From the NCBI GenBank assembly GCA_019638115.1, contig JAHBUK010000001.1:638238-702237 (forward strand): a DNA stretch of 64,000 nucleotides. Reading direction: 5' to 3'. The translations under genes and the position numbers were made by a program. The notes below the pieces were generated by a model. It saw only the letters and a list, made by a program, of their open reading frames with translations. It was not told where the DNA came from and searched no databases. The DNA is from Flavobacteriales bacterium (lineage in GTDB: Bacteria > Bacteroidota > Bacteroidia > Flavobacteriales_F > PHOS-HE28). How positions within the stretch are numbered: position 1 is the stretch's first letter; every line of letters begins with the position of its first letter. Shown here piece by piece: positions 49,966-58,583 of the stretch.

Positions 49966-52290
49966 TCAGTAGGTCAACGTCATCCCCACCCCCCAGCCCA
50001 TGTCGCTGTCGTAGTGCGTGCGCAGGGCCCAGGTCTTGTCCAGCACGTAGCGCAGACCCGCCATGTACTCGTAGTCGCTGTTGCCCATCAGGTCGAGGCG
50101 AAGGCGAGGCGTCAGCGGGATATCATGGCGCATCAGTTGGGTCCGTAGCCTGCCGTCCGTATCGATACGGGCATCAAGCACCAGCAGCATGGGCAGGGTG
50201 TACTGGAAACCGATGTGCGCCACGCTGCGGCTGTTCTTGGTGTTGCGCTGCCGGAACATATTCTCCTCCGGGCTGTCCGTGTGCCCTTCACGTGTGCGCC
50301 AGTCGATGCCCACGTTCGGGAACCACCACTGCATTTTGCCGAAGTAGCGACCGAAGTGCGCCTCCACCTCCTGCCCATGCATCGCGGTGTAGCCCAGGCG
50401 CCATTCCGCCTGCAAGGCCCAGCGCTTGTTCATCAGCATGGCCTCGCCGTCGATGCCGTTCGTGGCGAGATCGCTCATGGCCATGCCATGCCAGGCCTTG
50501 TCCTCACGCAAGAAGTGGCGCCACGCCTTGGCCGGGTCGGGCAGCACGGGGTTCGGCTCCGGGGCCGGGTTCACGAACACGCGGCCCATGCCGCTCATCA
50601 TGTGGTAGAGGATGTGGCAGTGGAAGAACCAGTCGCCCTCCTCAGTGGCGGCGAACTCGATGGTGTCGGTCTCCATGGGCATGATGTCCAGCACGTTCTT
50701 CAGGGGCGCATGGTCGCCCTGGCCGTTCACCACCCGGAAGAAATGCCCGTGTAAATGCATGGGGTGGCGCATCATGCTGTTGTTATACAGGATAATCCGA
50801 ACATTCTCGCCCTTGCGGATGAGGATGCGGTCGGTCTCCGATACGGTCTTGTTGTCAATGGCCCAGAGGTAGCGGTTCATGTTGCCCGTAAGGGTGAACT
50901 TCAGCTCCTTCACTGGCCCGGGCGGCAGCGCGGTGGGTGCGGGGGAGCGCAGCATGGCGTAGTTGAGCGTCACGATGTCCGACAGCGTATTGCTGTTGTA
51001 TATGTTGCCGTTGTCCATGCCCTCATACCCCTCATGCCCGGCCTTCCCACCCTTCTTCACTTTTTCTCCTCTTCTCTTCTCCTCACCCGTGATCTCAGGA
51101 TACATCACCACGTTCATGTCCATCTGCTGGAGGCTCATGTGCATGCCCATGTCGTCGAGGTCACCGTTCATGCGCATCATGTCGTTCATCATCTTCATCC
51201 CCTCGAAGTACTTCAGCGGTTGCAGGGGCGCAGCGAGCTGGCGGATGCCAGAGCCGAGCCATACCGAGGTGGAGCGCACGCGGTCCTCGCTCGTGGCGAG
51301 CAGCTCGTAGGCCGTGCTGTCGGCGGGGATGGTGACGATGATGTCATAGGTCTCGGCCACGCCCATGATGAAGCGGTCCACCTCCACGGGCTCCACGTCC
51401 ATGCCGTCGCTCGCCACCACGGTCATCTTCCCGCCCGCATAGGTGATCCAGAAGTAGCTGCTCGCGCCACCGTTGATCAGCCGCACGCGCACCTGGTCGC
51501 CGGCCCTGAGCTGCGGGGCCTCGTCCACCGGCCTGCCGTTCGCCAAGAGTCGGTCGTAGTACACGTCGCTAACGTCCATGGCGTTCATCCGCTTCCACTC
51601 GTTGGTGAGCTTCACGCCCAATGCGCGCTGTCCTATCGCATCGCTGTAGCTCTGCACCGTGCCGGGTCGCATGCGGTGCTTCTTGATCGCGCTCCAGTCA
51701 TTGGCCGCATGCAGCCGGCGGTGCACCTCCTTCGGCTTCATGTCCGTCCACTCGCTCAGGATCACCACGTGTTCCGGCATCACCGGAGCCTCGCGCTTGT
51801 GGATGATGAGCGCGCCATGCATGCCGTTCTGTTCCTGTACGTTGGTGTGCGAGTGGTACCAGTAGGTGCCGCTCTGCACCAGGGGGAACTTGTACACCTG
51901 GGTCTCGCCCGCCTTGATGGGCGCGGTGGTGAGGTAGGGCACCCCGTCCAGGTGGTAGGGCAGGATGAGCCCATGCCAGTGCAACGAGGTCTCCTCCTTC
52001 GCCATGGCGTTGCGTACCACGATCATCGCCGTGTCGCCCTCGGTGAAGGTGAGCGTGGGCATGGGGATGCTCCCGTTCACCGCATAGGCCTTCCGGGGTT
52101 TGCCCGTGTAGTTGACGATGGTGTCGGTGATCACCAGGTCGTAGCGCGTCACCTGCGGGGTGAAGCCGCTCGTGAGGCGCGAGGTCCCCAAGGCCTGGTG
52201 CTGCGCGGATTGCGCCATGAGGCGACCGGCGAGCAGGAAGAGGAGCACCACGAGGTGGACCAGCAAGCGGATCATGCGGAGAGCGTACAT
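49966..52290 (-). CDS. CopA-type multicopper oxidase with C-terminal beta-barrel-like domain
   Basis: This 774-residue periplasmic protein begins with a signal peptide (MIRLLVHLVVLLFLLAGRLM). Multicopper oxidase copper ligands are seen as HWHGLILPYHLDG and WYHSHTNVQEQNGMHG in the N-terminal domain, and MRHPMHLHGHFF and WFFHCHILYHMMSGMGRVF in the third domain; the HCH with nearby Met is the type 1/3 site. A Met-rich segment (MKMMNDMMRMNGDLDDMGMH) suits Cu(I) oxidation. The last 160 or so residues (RWALQAEWRLGYTAMHGQEV to WGVGMTLTY) look like beta-hairpins of an outer-membrane or CopB-like domain. It is the last gene of the copper operon, 13 nt after the DUF3347 gene. Confidence 0.9.
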   Translation of the reverse strand: MYALRMIRLLVHLVVLLFLLAGRLMAQSAQHQALGTSRLTSGFTPQVTRYDLVITDTIVNYTGKPRKAYAVNGSIPMPTLTFTEGDTAMIVVRNAMAKEETSLHWHGLILPYHLDGVPYLTTAPIKAGETQVYKFPLVQSGTYWYHSHTNVQEQNGMHGALIIHKREAPVMPEHVVILSEWTDMKPKEVHRRLHAANDWSAIKKHRMRPGTVQSYSDAIGQRALGVKLTNEWKRMNAMDVSDVYYDRLLANGRPVDEAPQLRAGDQVRVRLINGGASSYFWITYAGGKMTVVASDGMDVEPVEVDRFIMGVAETYDIIVTIPADSTAYELLATSEDRVRSTSVWLGSGIRQLAAPLQPLKYFEGMKMMNDMMRMNGDLDDMGMHMSLQQMDMNVVMYPEITGEEKRRGEKVKKGGKAGHEGYEGMDNGNIYNSNTLSDIVTLNYAMLRSPAPTALPPGPVKELKFTLTGNMNRYLWAIDNKTVSETDRILIRKGENVRIILYNNSMMRHPMHLHGHFFRVVNGQGDHAPLKNVLDIMPMETDTIEFAATEEGDWFFHCHILYHMMSGMGRVFVNPAPEPNPVLPDPAKAWRHFLREDKAWHGMAMSDLATNGIDGEAMLMNKRWALQAEWRLGYTAMHGQEVEAHFGRYFGKMQWWFPNVGIDWRTREGHTDSPEENMFRQRNTKNSRSVAHIGFQYTLPMLLVLDARIDTDGRLRTQLMRHDIPLTPRLRLDLMGNSDYEYMAGLRYVLDKTWALRTHYDSDMGWGVGMTLTY

Positions 52291-52303
52291 GGCGTTGCGT
52301 CGA

Positions 52304-53164
52304 TCACTTCACGATGGTCTCCTTTACGCTCCCGCAGGTCATCATCTGCGCGCCGTAGAACGGATTGCGGATGGCCTTGTCGCGGCTCAGCCAGTCGGAC
52401 CCCCCTTCGTACATGGGGCAGTGGTCCAGGTAGATCGGTACGGAACCGGGCCGGGTTCTCACCAGCGCGAGCATCGGTTCGGTCAGTTCGGCGAAGGCCT
52501 TGCGCTGGGCCTGCAGATCCTTAGCTGCACCTATGGCGGCGGCGGGGTTCGCCAGCGGCTCCATCACCTGCATCCATACCGTGTGCACCTCCGACCCGAG
52601 GGTGCCCATGTCCACCACCCGGACGGCAGCATCCAGACGCTCTGCGGCGGCCTTCGCCTTGGCCGCATCGGAAGCGACGAGCGCGTCCTTCAGCTGGAAG
52701 TAGGCCTCGAACACAGGTGTCAGCGGATCAGGCTTGGACTCGGTGGCCGGCTGCTGTGCCGCAAGCGCGTGGCCCGCATGATCATGTCCCTGTGCGTTCG
52801 CTTCGGCGTGTTGCGGCTTCCGCTTGAAGCCGCGTTCGTACTGGCAGCATCCAGGCAGGGCGGCGTAGGCCGCGTCGGGGGCCAGATAGCGCTCGCTGTC
52901 GTAGCCCGCGTGGGCGATGCGTTGGAGCACCGCGTCCAGCGTGGTGCGCGTGCTGTCGAAGGTTATCCGTGCCGTCTTGGCGTCCACGTCCCAGTCGGCC
53001 TCGGCCTCACCCTTCACGTAGGCGGCCTTCTCGATGGTCTTCTCGCACATCGGGCAATCGCCGTCGATGCGTACGGTGGTGGTCTGCGCATGCTTGAGTT
53101 GTGCGCTGCAGCTGGCCAGCACGAGCATTGCGGCCAGTGCCATTATGGTGTTCAAGGTTTTCAT
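52304..53164 (-). CDS. HMA and DUF3347 domain lipoprotein
   Basis: This 286-residue protein has a lipoprotein signal (LNTIMALAAMLVLASCSAQ). Residues 30-95 form a heavy-metal-associated domain with the Cys pair in GDCPMCEKTIEKAAYVKGEA. A His-rich linker follows (AEANAQGHDHAGHALAAQQP). The C-terminal region is DUF3347 (VFEAYFQLKDALVASDAAKA, VPIYLDHCPMYEGGSDWLSR), with the Cys-Pro-Met found in copper-handling proteins. It probably binds copper in the periplasm. It overlaps the copA frame by 158 nt, and the multicopper oxidase gene follows. Confidence 0.85.
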   Translation of the reverse strand: MKTLNTIMALAAMLVLASCSAQLKHAQTTTVRIDGDCPMCEKTIEKAAYVKGEAEADWDVDAKTARITFDSTRTTLDAVLQRIAHAGYDSERYLAPDAAYAALPGCCQYERGFKRKPQHAEANAQGHDHAGHALAAQQPATESKPDPLTPVFEAYFQLKDALVASDAAKAKAAAERLDAAVRVVDMGTLGSEVHTVWMQVMEPLANPAAAIGAAKDLQAQRKAFAELTEPMLALVRTRPGSVPIYLDHCPMYEGGSDWLSRDKAIRNPFYGAQMMTCGSVKETIVK

Positions 53165-55646
53165 GTGCTTGTGTTCTTGTCGGTTCGTGTATTCTCTTGT
53201 CCAGTCGCGCCCAGCGGAGCCGCAGGCTGTTGCTCACCACGCTCACGCTGCTGAGGGCCATGGCCGCACCGGCGATCATGGGATCGAGCAGGAAGCCGTT
53301 GAAGGGGTACAGCACCCCGGCGGCGATGGGGATGCCGATGATGTTGTAGATGAAGGCCCAGAAGAGGTTCTGGCGGATGAGCGACACGGTGCGCCGCGAG
53401 AGCTGGATGGCGCGCGGGATGGCGAGCAGGTCGGTGCTGATGAGCGTCATGCGCGCCACGTCCATGGCGATGTCGCTGCCCTTGCCCATGGCGATGCTCA
53501 CATCGGCCTTGGCGAGCGCTTCGCTGTCGTTGATGCCATCGCCCACCATGGCCACCACGTGCCCCTGTTGCTGTAGACCGGCCACGAAGGCGCCCTTGTC
53601 CTTGGGCAGCACCTCGCTGCGGAAGTCGTCGATGCCCACGGCCTTGGCCACAGCCTGCGCGGTGCGCCGCGCATCACCGGTCTGCATGTACACCTTGATG
53701 CCCGCCTTCCTCAGCCGCGCGATGGCTTCGGCCGCCGAAGGCTTGATGCGGTCGGTGATGGCGATGGCGGCGCGTACCTGCTTGTCGTCCGCGAGCCACA
53801 CCACGGTGTACGCGGCCTCCTGCCAGCGCTGCTCGTGTTCGCGCCATGCGCCGGCGATGGCCACGCCGTGCTCTTCGAGCAGGCGGCGGTTGCCCACCAG
53901 CCAGGTGGTGCCGCTGATGGTGGCCTTGACGCCTTTGCCAGTGATGTCCTCGAAGTGCGCCAAATCCCCAGGGCCGTTACGGTCGACCCGGTGGGTCGAC
54001 GCTACGGCATCGCTGTTCAGATGCCGTACCACGGCCTCCGCTAATGGATGCTTGGACCGCGATTCGATCCTCAACAACGCGCCAGCTACCTCGGTATCGT
54101 CCAGGCCAATGGCCTCTAGCACATCGGGCTTCCCCTCCGTGATGGTACCGGTCTTGTCCAGGACGATGGCCGTGATGTGGCGCGCGCGCTCCAGGCTCTC
54201 CGCGTCCTTGATGAGGATGCCGTTCTCGGCGCCCTTGCCCATGCCGGCCATGATGGCGGTGGGCGTGGCGAGGCCCAGGGCGCAGGGGCAGGCGATCACA
54301 AGCACGGTGACGAGCGCCAGCAGGCCCTGCGTGAAGGCGTGCTCGCCGCCGAAGATCCACCACACGATGGCGCTCAGGATGGCGATGCCGATGACGATGG
54401 GCACGAAGACAGCCGCCACCTTGTCCACCAGCTGCTGCACCGGGGCCTTGCTGCCTTGTGCCTGCTGCACGGCGCGCACGATGTTCGCCAGCAGCGTCGC
54501 CGCACCGACTTTCTCGGCCCGCATACGCAAGCTGCCCTTCTGGTTGATGGTGCCGGCCAGCAGCTTGGCGCCAGGCGTCTTCGCCACGGGCACGGGCTCG
54601 CCGCTCAGCATGCTCTCATCCACATAGCTGTCGCCGCTCAGCACCTCACCATCCACCGCGATGCTCTCGCCGGGCCGCACCACGAGGATGTCATCCATGT
54701 TCACATTGGCGATGGGCACCTCGCGGGTGGAGCCGTCGGCCGTTTCGCGCAGCACGGTGTTCGGTCGAAGGCCCATCAGCTTCTTGATGGCGCTGCCGGT
54801 GCCGGCCTTGGCGCGCTCCTCCAGGAACTTGCCCAGCAGGATGAAGGCGATGACCACGGCCGCGGCCTCGAAGTACACGTGCGGCATCAGACCGCGACTG
54901 GTCCAGAAGGACGGATAGGCGGTGTTGAAGACACTGAAGAGGTAGGCCACGCCGGTGCTCAGGGCCACCAGGGTGTCCATGTTGGCGCTGCGGTGCTTCG
55001 CCTGCTTCCAGGCGTTGATGAAGAAGGGCCGTCCGAAGAAGAGCACCACCGGTGTGCTGAGCGCCCACATCACCAGGTTCGCCCACGGTTCGTGCATCAG
55101 GAACATGCCGATGACCACGAGCGGGATGCTCAGCGCCAGCGAGGCCCACAGTCGTCGCTTCAGGTCGGTGAGGCGCTCACGCTGGATGGCTTCCATGTCC
55201 GCTGCGGCATCCTGCTCCTCGCCGATGAGCAGGTCGTAGCCGATGCTTTGGATGGCCTGCCGCATGCCGCGCTCATCGATCACGCCCGGCACGTACTCCA
55301 CCTGCACGGTGTTGGTGGCCAGGTTCACGGCGGCCTTGAGCACGCCGGGCGTCGCGAGCAGCATGCTCTCCACGCTGGCCACGCAGCTGGCGCAGGTCAT
55401 GCCCGTCACCGGGAAGGTGCGCTTGCGCGTGGGCACATCGTAACCGTTGTCGCGGATGACCTGCACGGCATGCAGCACGGCCTCCACGGGCCGGGTGCTG
55501 CTGAACACCGCGCGGCGGTTGTTCAGCTCCACGTGGTGGTCCTGCACCTCGGGCACGGCCCCCACGGCCTTGTCCACGATCAAGGCGCAATGCTCGCTGT
55601 CCATGTTCTCCACGGGCAGCAGGACGGTGGTCTTTTCGGTGGGCAT
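53007..55646 (-). CDS. copA: Copper-translocating P1B-type ATPase
   Basis: This protein of about 879 residues begins MPTEKTTVLLPVENMDSEHC. The first HMA-like domain lacks CxxC (it has MDSEHC); the second has GMTCASCVASVE. P1B-1 motifs are the ion site VIACPCALGLATPTAIMAGM, phosphorylation site VLDKTGTITEGKP, TGDARRTAQAVAKAVG, and AMVGDGINDSEALAKADVSI, plus the HP motif SKHPLAEA. Helix 8 SNSLRLR marks the usual end. It exports Cu(I). After SNSLRLRWARLDKR the frame runs on for about 60 unrelated residues into the next gene; a one-base shift would restore a stop overlapping the next start as ATGA. Confidence 0.94.
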   Translation of the reverse strand: MPTEKTTVLLPVENMDSEHCALIVDKAVGAVPEVQDHHVELNNRRAVFSSTRPVEAVLHAVQVIRDNGYDVPTRKRTFPVTGMTCASCVASVESMLLATPGVLKAAVNLATNTVQVEYVPGVIDERGMRQAIQSIGYDLLIGEEQDAAADMEAIQRERLTDLKRRLWASLALSIPLVVIGMFLMHEPWANLVMWALSTPVVLFFGRPFFINAWKQAKHRSANMDTLVALSTGVAYLFSVFNTAYPSFWTSRGLMPHVYFEAAAVVIAFILLGKFLEERAKAGTGSAIKKLMGLRPNTVLRETADGSTREVPIANVNMDDILVVRPGESIAVDGEVLSGDSYVDESMLSGEPVPVAKTPGAKLLAGTINQKGSLRMRAEKVGAATLLANIVRAVQQAQGSKAPVQQLVDKVAAVFVPIVIGIAILSAIVWWIFGGEHAFTQGLLALVTVLVIACPCALGLATPTAIMAGMGKGAENGILIKDAESLERARHITAIVLDKTGTITEGKPDVLEAIGLDDTEVAGALLRIESRSKHPLAEAVVRHLNSDAVASTHRVDRNGPGDLAHFEDITGKGVKATISGTTWLVGNRRLLEEHGVAIAGAWREHEQRWQEAAYTVVWLADDKQVRAAIAITDRIKPSAAEAIARLRKAGIKVYMQTGDARRTAQAVAKAVGIDDFRSEVLPKDKGAFVAGLQQQGHVVAMVGDGINDSEALAKADVSIAMGKGSDIAMDVARMTLISTDLLAIPRAIQLSRRTVSLIRQNLFWAFIYNIIGIPIAAGVLYPFNGFLLDPMIAGAAMALSSVSVVSNSLRLRWARLDKRIHEPTRTQAHENLEHHNGTGRNARAGQLQRTTQACADHHRTHRRRLPDVREDHREGRLREG

Positions 55647-55658
55647 GTTCCTTCGCAC

Positions 55659-55898
55659 TTAAGCGGCTTGGGGGATGAGCCCGTAGCCGGCGGGTTTGAG
55701 GGCGGTGAGCAGGTCGTCGAGCGCTATGGACCCCTTCACAATGTCCACCTCGGCCGTGTTGGTGGTGGCATCCACGCGCACGGCCACCACACCAGGTAAA
55801 TGCTTAAGGATGGTGCCGGCCTTGTTGGCGCAGCCTGCGCAGGTGATGCCTATAGTGGAGAAACGAAGGGTCTCGGTGGGGGTGCTCGTGTGGTCCAT
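55659..55898 (-). CDS. HMA-domain copper chaperone (CopZ-like)
   Basis: This 79-residue protein (from MDHTSTPTETLRFSTIGITC) is a single HMA domain with the metal motif GITCAGCANKAGTILKHLPG (CxxC) and the family ending ALKPAGYGLIPQ. CopZ-like proteins carry Cu(I) to CopA. It lies between the AraC regulator and copA, 12 nt before copA, which fits a chaperone role. Longer in-frame sequence upstream is not supported. Confidence 0.85.
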   Translation of the reverse strand: MDHTSTPTETLRFSTIGITCAGCANKAGTILKHLPGVVAVRVDATTNTAEVDIVKGSIALDDLLTALKPAGYGLIPQAA

Positions 55899-55976
55899 CG
55901 TCTTTTGCGTATTGACGGTACAAAGCACCGACGACCACCGTCCCTTCGCGTTACATCCTCTTCGGTAAGGTTTACA

Positions 55977-56573
55977 TCAGCCCCCCACCTGGTCCAGCGG
56001 GGTGCGTCCCAGGCCCATGGCCTTGAAGGTCGAAGGCGTCATACCGGTGAGCTTCTTGAACTGCGCGCTCAGGTGGGCCACGCTGCTGAAGCCCGTGCGG
56101 TCGGCGATCTCGCTCAGCGTGAGCTCATCGTACTTGATCAGCTCCTTCACGCGCTCCAGGCGCTGCAGCAGGAAGTACTGCTCGATGGTGATGCCCTCCA
56201 CCTGGGAGAAGAGCGCGCTGAGGCCCGAGTACTCGTGGTGGAGGGCGTCGCTCAGGTGCTCGCTCAGCTTCAAGCGACCTCCACCGACCTCGCTGTGATG
56301 CACCAGCTTCACGATGGCCGCTTTGATGAGGGCGATCATCGCCGCCTCGCGGCTGTCCACCAGTTCGAAGCCTTCGGCCTCCAACAGTGCACGCGCCCCT
56401 TCAAGTTGCGCAGGGTCAGGTTCGCGCTCAAGCTCCACCTCGCCCAGGTCCACGTGCTTCACGGCCATGCCCTGTGCATCGAGCACGCGCCTCACCACTG
56501 CGCGGCAGCGGTCGCAGACCATGTTGCGTACCACCAAACGGAGCGGTGCCTTGTGTTCAGAACGCACGTGCAC
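55977..56573 (-). CDS. AraC-family regulator with N-terminal CxxC domain
   Basis: This 198-residue protein appears to use a GTG start at 56573 (MHVRSEHKAPLRLVVRNMVC). The first 70 residues resemble a degenerate HMA/ferredoxin-like fold with the metal-type pair MVCDRCRAVVRRVLDAQG. The C-terminal half is an AraC/XylS domain with two helix-turn-helix motifs: LSEIADRTGFSSVAHLSAQF and the ending FKKLTGMTPSTFKAMG. It is the first gene of the copper cluster and 78 nt upstream of the CopZ-like gene. It is likely to sense copper directly and switch on the operon; this is inference from domains and position. Confidence 0.85.
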   Translation of the reverse strand: MHVRSEHKAPLRLVVRNMVCDRCRAVVRRVLDAQGMAVKHVDLGEVELEREPDPAQLEGARALLEAEGFELVDSREAAMIALIKAAIVKLVHHSEVGGGRLKLSEHLSDALHHEYSGLSALFSQVEGITIEQYFLLQRLERVKELIKYDELTLSEIADRTGFSSVAHLSAQFKKLTGMTPSTFKAMGLGRTPLDQVGG

Positions 56574-56660
56574 AAAGTTGCATGCTGAAGAGAGTTGTAC
56601 TCACTGATCGAGGCTCATCGCGTCCGCCGCACCTTGAGCACATTGGACGAATGACCTCCG

Positions 56661-57392
56661 TTAAGCCTTGCGCACGAAGCCATGCGAACATGGACCACCG
56701 TTCAAAGGCCGCATCTTCTCCGGCTTGTCCGCAAAAAAAGCTGTCGCTGCCTTCGTGGCTCCAGGATTGGAATCATTTCCCTTGACCGTAACACCGGGCA
56801 AATGGAAATCCATCAGTACGATGATCCCCCCTTTCGATAGTCGCGGATACACTAGCTCCATTGCGTGCAATACCAAGCGTTCATGAAGGGCTATCTCACC
56901 CCCCACACCCAGGTCTATGTGAGCAAAGGCGATCGCTGAGGGCAGGTCTTCCGGAGTAAGGCCGAACACATCACCTTGATGAATTATGGGCATTGGCACG
57001 TTTACCCTTCTGAGACGTTCTTCGAATTCCTCCCGCACGCCGATCACCCTGCCCAACTCAATATCGAAGCGGTCGAACACGTGCAATTTTCGCGTATCGC
57101 CATGTGCGTGCAGCATTCTGGCAAGAACAGCGGCAGTATGTCCTGTATAGCATCCCAGTTCGACCACATCACCAGTTATGTTCCGGGACAGGACCTCATC
57201 CATCAGGAGATCGAAGTTGACGACCTGTTCGGCGCTTACCATTTCATTATGGTGGTCAAAGCGCCTATGAAGCTCCACTGGCACGCCTAGTTTCCCCAAT
57301 ACCTTATTCGCTATCCGCATCCACGGATAAGGTCCGGCCGAAGGTATTCCTCGTTCAAGGGCAACTTGTTGAATTCTCTTTTCGTTGGTCAT
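56661..57392 (-). CDS. TylF/MycF-like O-methyltransferase
   Basis: This 243-residue protein begins MTNEKRIQQVALERGIPSAG. It has a Rossmann SAM-binding motif, GDVVELGCYTGHTAAVLARM, followed by FAHIDLGVGGEIALHERLVL and GGIIVLMDFHLPGVTVKGND, the region that in TylF-type enzymes holds metal-binding Asp residues. TylF methyltransferases act on sugars of macrolides; chromosomal homologues have unknown substrates. It lies between the copper cluster and a small Cys-containing protein gene. Base composition is slightly more AT-rich than its neighbours. Confidence 0.75.
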   Translation of the reverse strand: MTNEKRIQQVALERGIPSAGPYPWMRIANKVLGKLGVPVELHRRFDHHNEMVSAEQVVNFDLLMDEVLSRNITGDVVELGCYTGHTAAVLARMLHAHGDTRKLHVFDRFDIELGRVIGVREEFEERLRRVNVPMPIIHQGDVFGLTPEDLPSAIAFAHIDLGVGGEIALHERLVLHAMELVYPRLSKGGIIVLMDFHLPGVTVKGNDSNPGATKAATAFFADKPEKMRPLNGGPCSHGFVRKA

Positions 57393-57464
57393 GATCGACA
57401 GAATGGTTGAATGGTACAGCACATGAGCTTCGTCAAGCCAGTTGGCTCGATGAAAGGCCACTTC

Positions 57465-57857
57465 CTATACCAGTAACCTCCTGTATAAGATGCCAATGTC
57501 CCGCCCAGAGCGTGGGAGTGGAGGGGGCCTCACCAAGGCTGCACCGACAAGGCTTCCTTCCGCAATGGATCGATGCAGGGCCGCGGTCACAAATGGAGTA
57601 AAGCCTACCTCAACGACCTGTAGGTCATCCTGCCCCAGAAAACTTACGACCCCACTGAACACATGGCTAAAGGTGCAGCAGCGCGCCTCGAACGCATCCG
57701 GAACACCAGCCTCCGTGGGTGCGCAACGCTCTGCTGTACCCCACGACAGGACGGTGCGACCATTGGTCATGCAGTCCATCCTCCATAAAGCTGGAATAGA
57801 CTGCATTGCCACTAACAACAGGGCCGCAAGGATGGATATGACCTTAGAACGTATCAC
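57465..57857 (-). CDS. HYC_CC_PP-like small exported protein
   Basis: This 130-residue protein has a signal peptide (VISILAALLLVAMQSIPALW), the segment MDCMTNGRTVLSWGTAERCA, a CC pair in FEARCCTFSHVF, and a Pro-rich end RPPPLPRSGRDIGILYRRLL. The Cys, CC and PP pattern resembles the HYC_CC_PP family, small Bacteroidota proteins often found near metal-efflux genes. It may bind copper or another metal in the periplasm. A -7-like TACCTTGC ends 9 nt upstream (57867-57874). The family match was made by eye. Confidence 0.5.
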   Translation of the reverse strand: MIRSKVISILAALLLVAMQSIPALWRMDCMTNGRTVLSWGTAERCAPTEAGVPDAFEARCCTFSHVFSGVVSFLGQDDLQVVEVGFTPFVTAALHRSIAEGSLVGAALVRPPPLPRSGRDIGILYRRLLV

Positions 57858-57866
57858 TGTAGAGTT

Positions 57867-57874
57867 GCAAGGTA
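57867..57874 (-). promoter_or_regulatory. -7-like box TACCTTGC
   Basis: TAnnTTGC lies 9 nt upstream of the ATG at 57857. The same variant precedes the OmpA-like gene at 27769. The match is weaker than TAnnTTTG. Confidence 0.3.
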
Positions 57875-58228
57875 ATACCCGCCCCTGCCGGGTCCATGCA
57901 AGGCGGCGATATTGATCTTCACAATGGCACGTGCATCCCGGACTGCATGGTTGTGATCAGGGGGCAGCGCAGACCACGGCTAACTATTCAACCTTCTTCG
58001 ACCGAGTGACGAAGCCCTATGGGTATCTCGAACCACCTCGAACGGAAGTCTTGCAATCATTGTCGTATCGGACGAGGCGCCACCACGTGAGGATACTGGA
58101 CGATGCATATGACCGAGGGGTAACTTACTGAGGCCGGGCGACAGCAAGTTCCCGCTATCTCGCATGTTGTATGGGATGCAGCCGGAACGAGGTGCTACGA
58201 GGCACCCCTTATCCGCCTTTGGACGCCT
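57875..58228. other. Gene-free stretch
   Basis: These 354 nt lie between the small exported protein and gatC. I see only short open frames without coding character and one weak hairpin (GGTGC and GCACC) near 58190-58205. No known RNA was recognised. Confidence 0.5.
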
Positions 58229-58525
58229 TTATCCCTTGTCCACCACGCGCGGCACCTTGAAGTAGTCGCTGTCCTTCACCGGACTGTTCTTCAAAGCCTC
58301 CTGCTTGGTGATGGTGGTCTCGGCGATGTCCTCGCGCAACACATCGAGCTCCTCGGTCATGAAGATCAGGGGTTCCACGCCGGTGGTGTCCACCTCATTG
58401 AGCTTCTCCACGAAACCGAGCACCCGTTCCATGTCGGCAAGAATGGCCTTGCGCGCTGCGGGATCGCTGTAGTCCAGCTTGGCCAGTTCGGCAATGCGGT
58501 CCAAGGTGGCGTCGTCGATCTTCAT
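58229..58525 (-). CDS. gatC: Aspartyl/glutamyl-tRNA amidotransferase subunit C
   Basis: This 98-residue protein begins MKIDDATLDRIAELAKLDYS. GatC motifs are the N-terminal helix, EKLNEVDTTGVEPLIFMTEE and the tail TKQEALKNSPVKDSDYFKVP. GatC stabilises GatA in the complex that makes Gln-tRNA or Asn-tRNA by transamidation. gatA and gatB are elsewhere. It follows plsC by 58 nt on the same strand. Confidence 0.95.
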   Translation of the reverse strand: MKIDDATLDRIAELAKLDYSDPAARKAILADMERVLGFVEKLNEVDTTGVEPLIFMTEELDVLREDIAETTITKQEALKNSPVKDSDYFKVPRVVDKG

Positions 58526-58583
58526 GGGGCGTGGCGGATGGGAACTGCGCGACAAAGATGGGAAGGAGAGCCGAACGGGAGTT

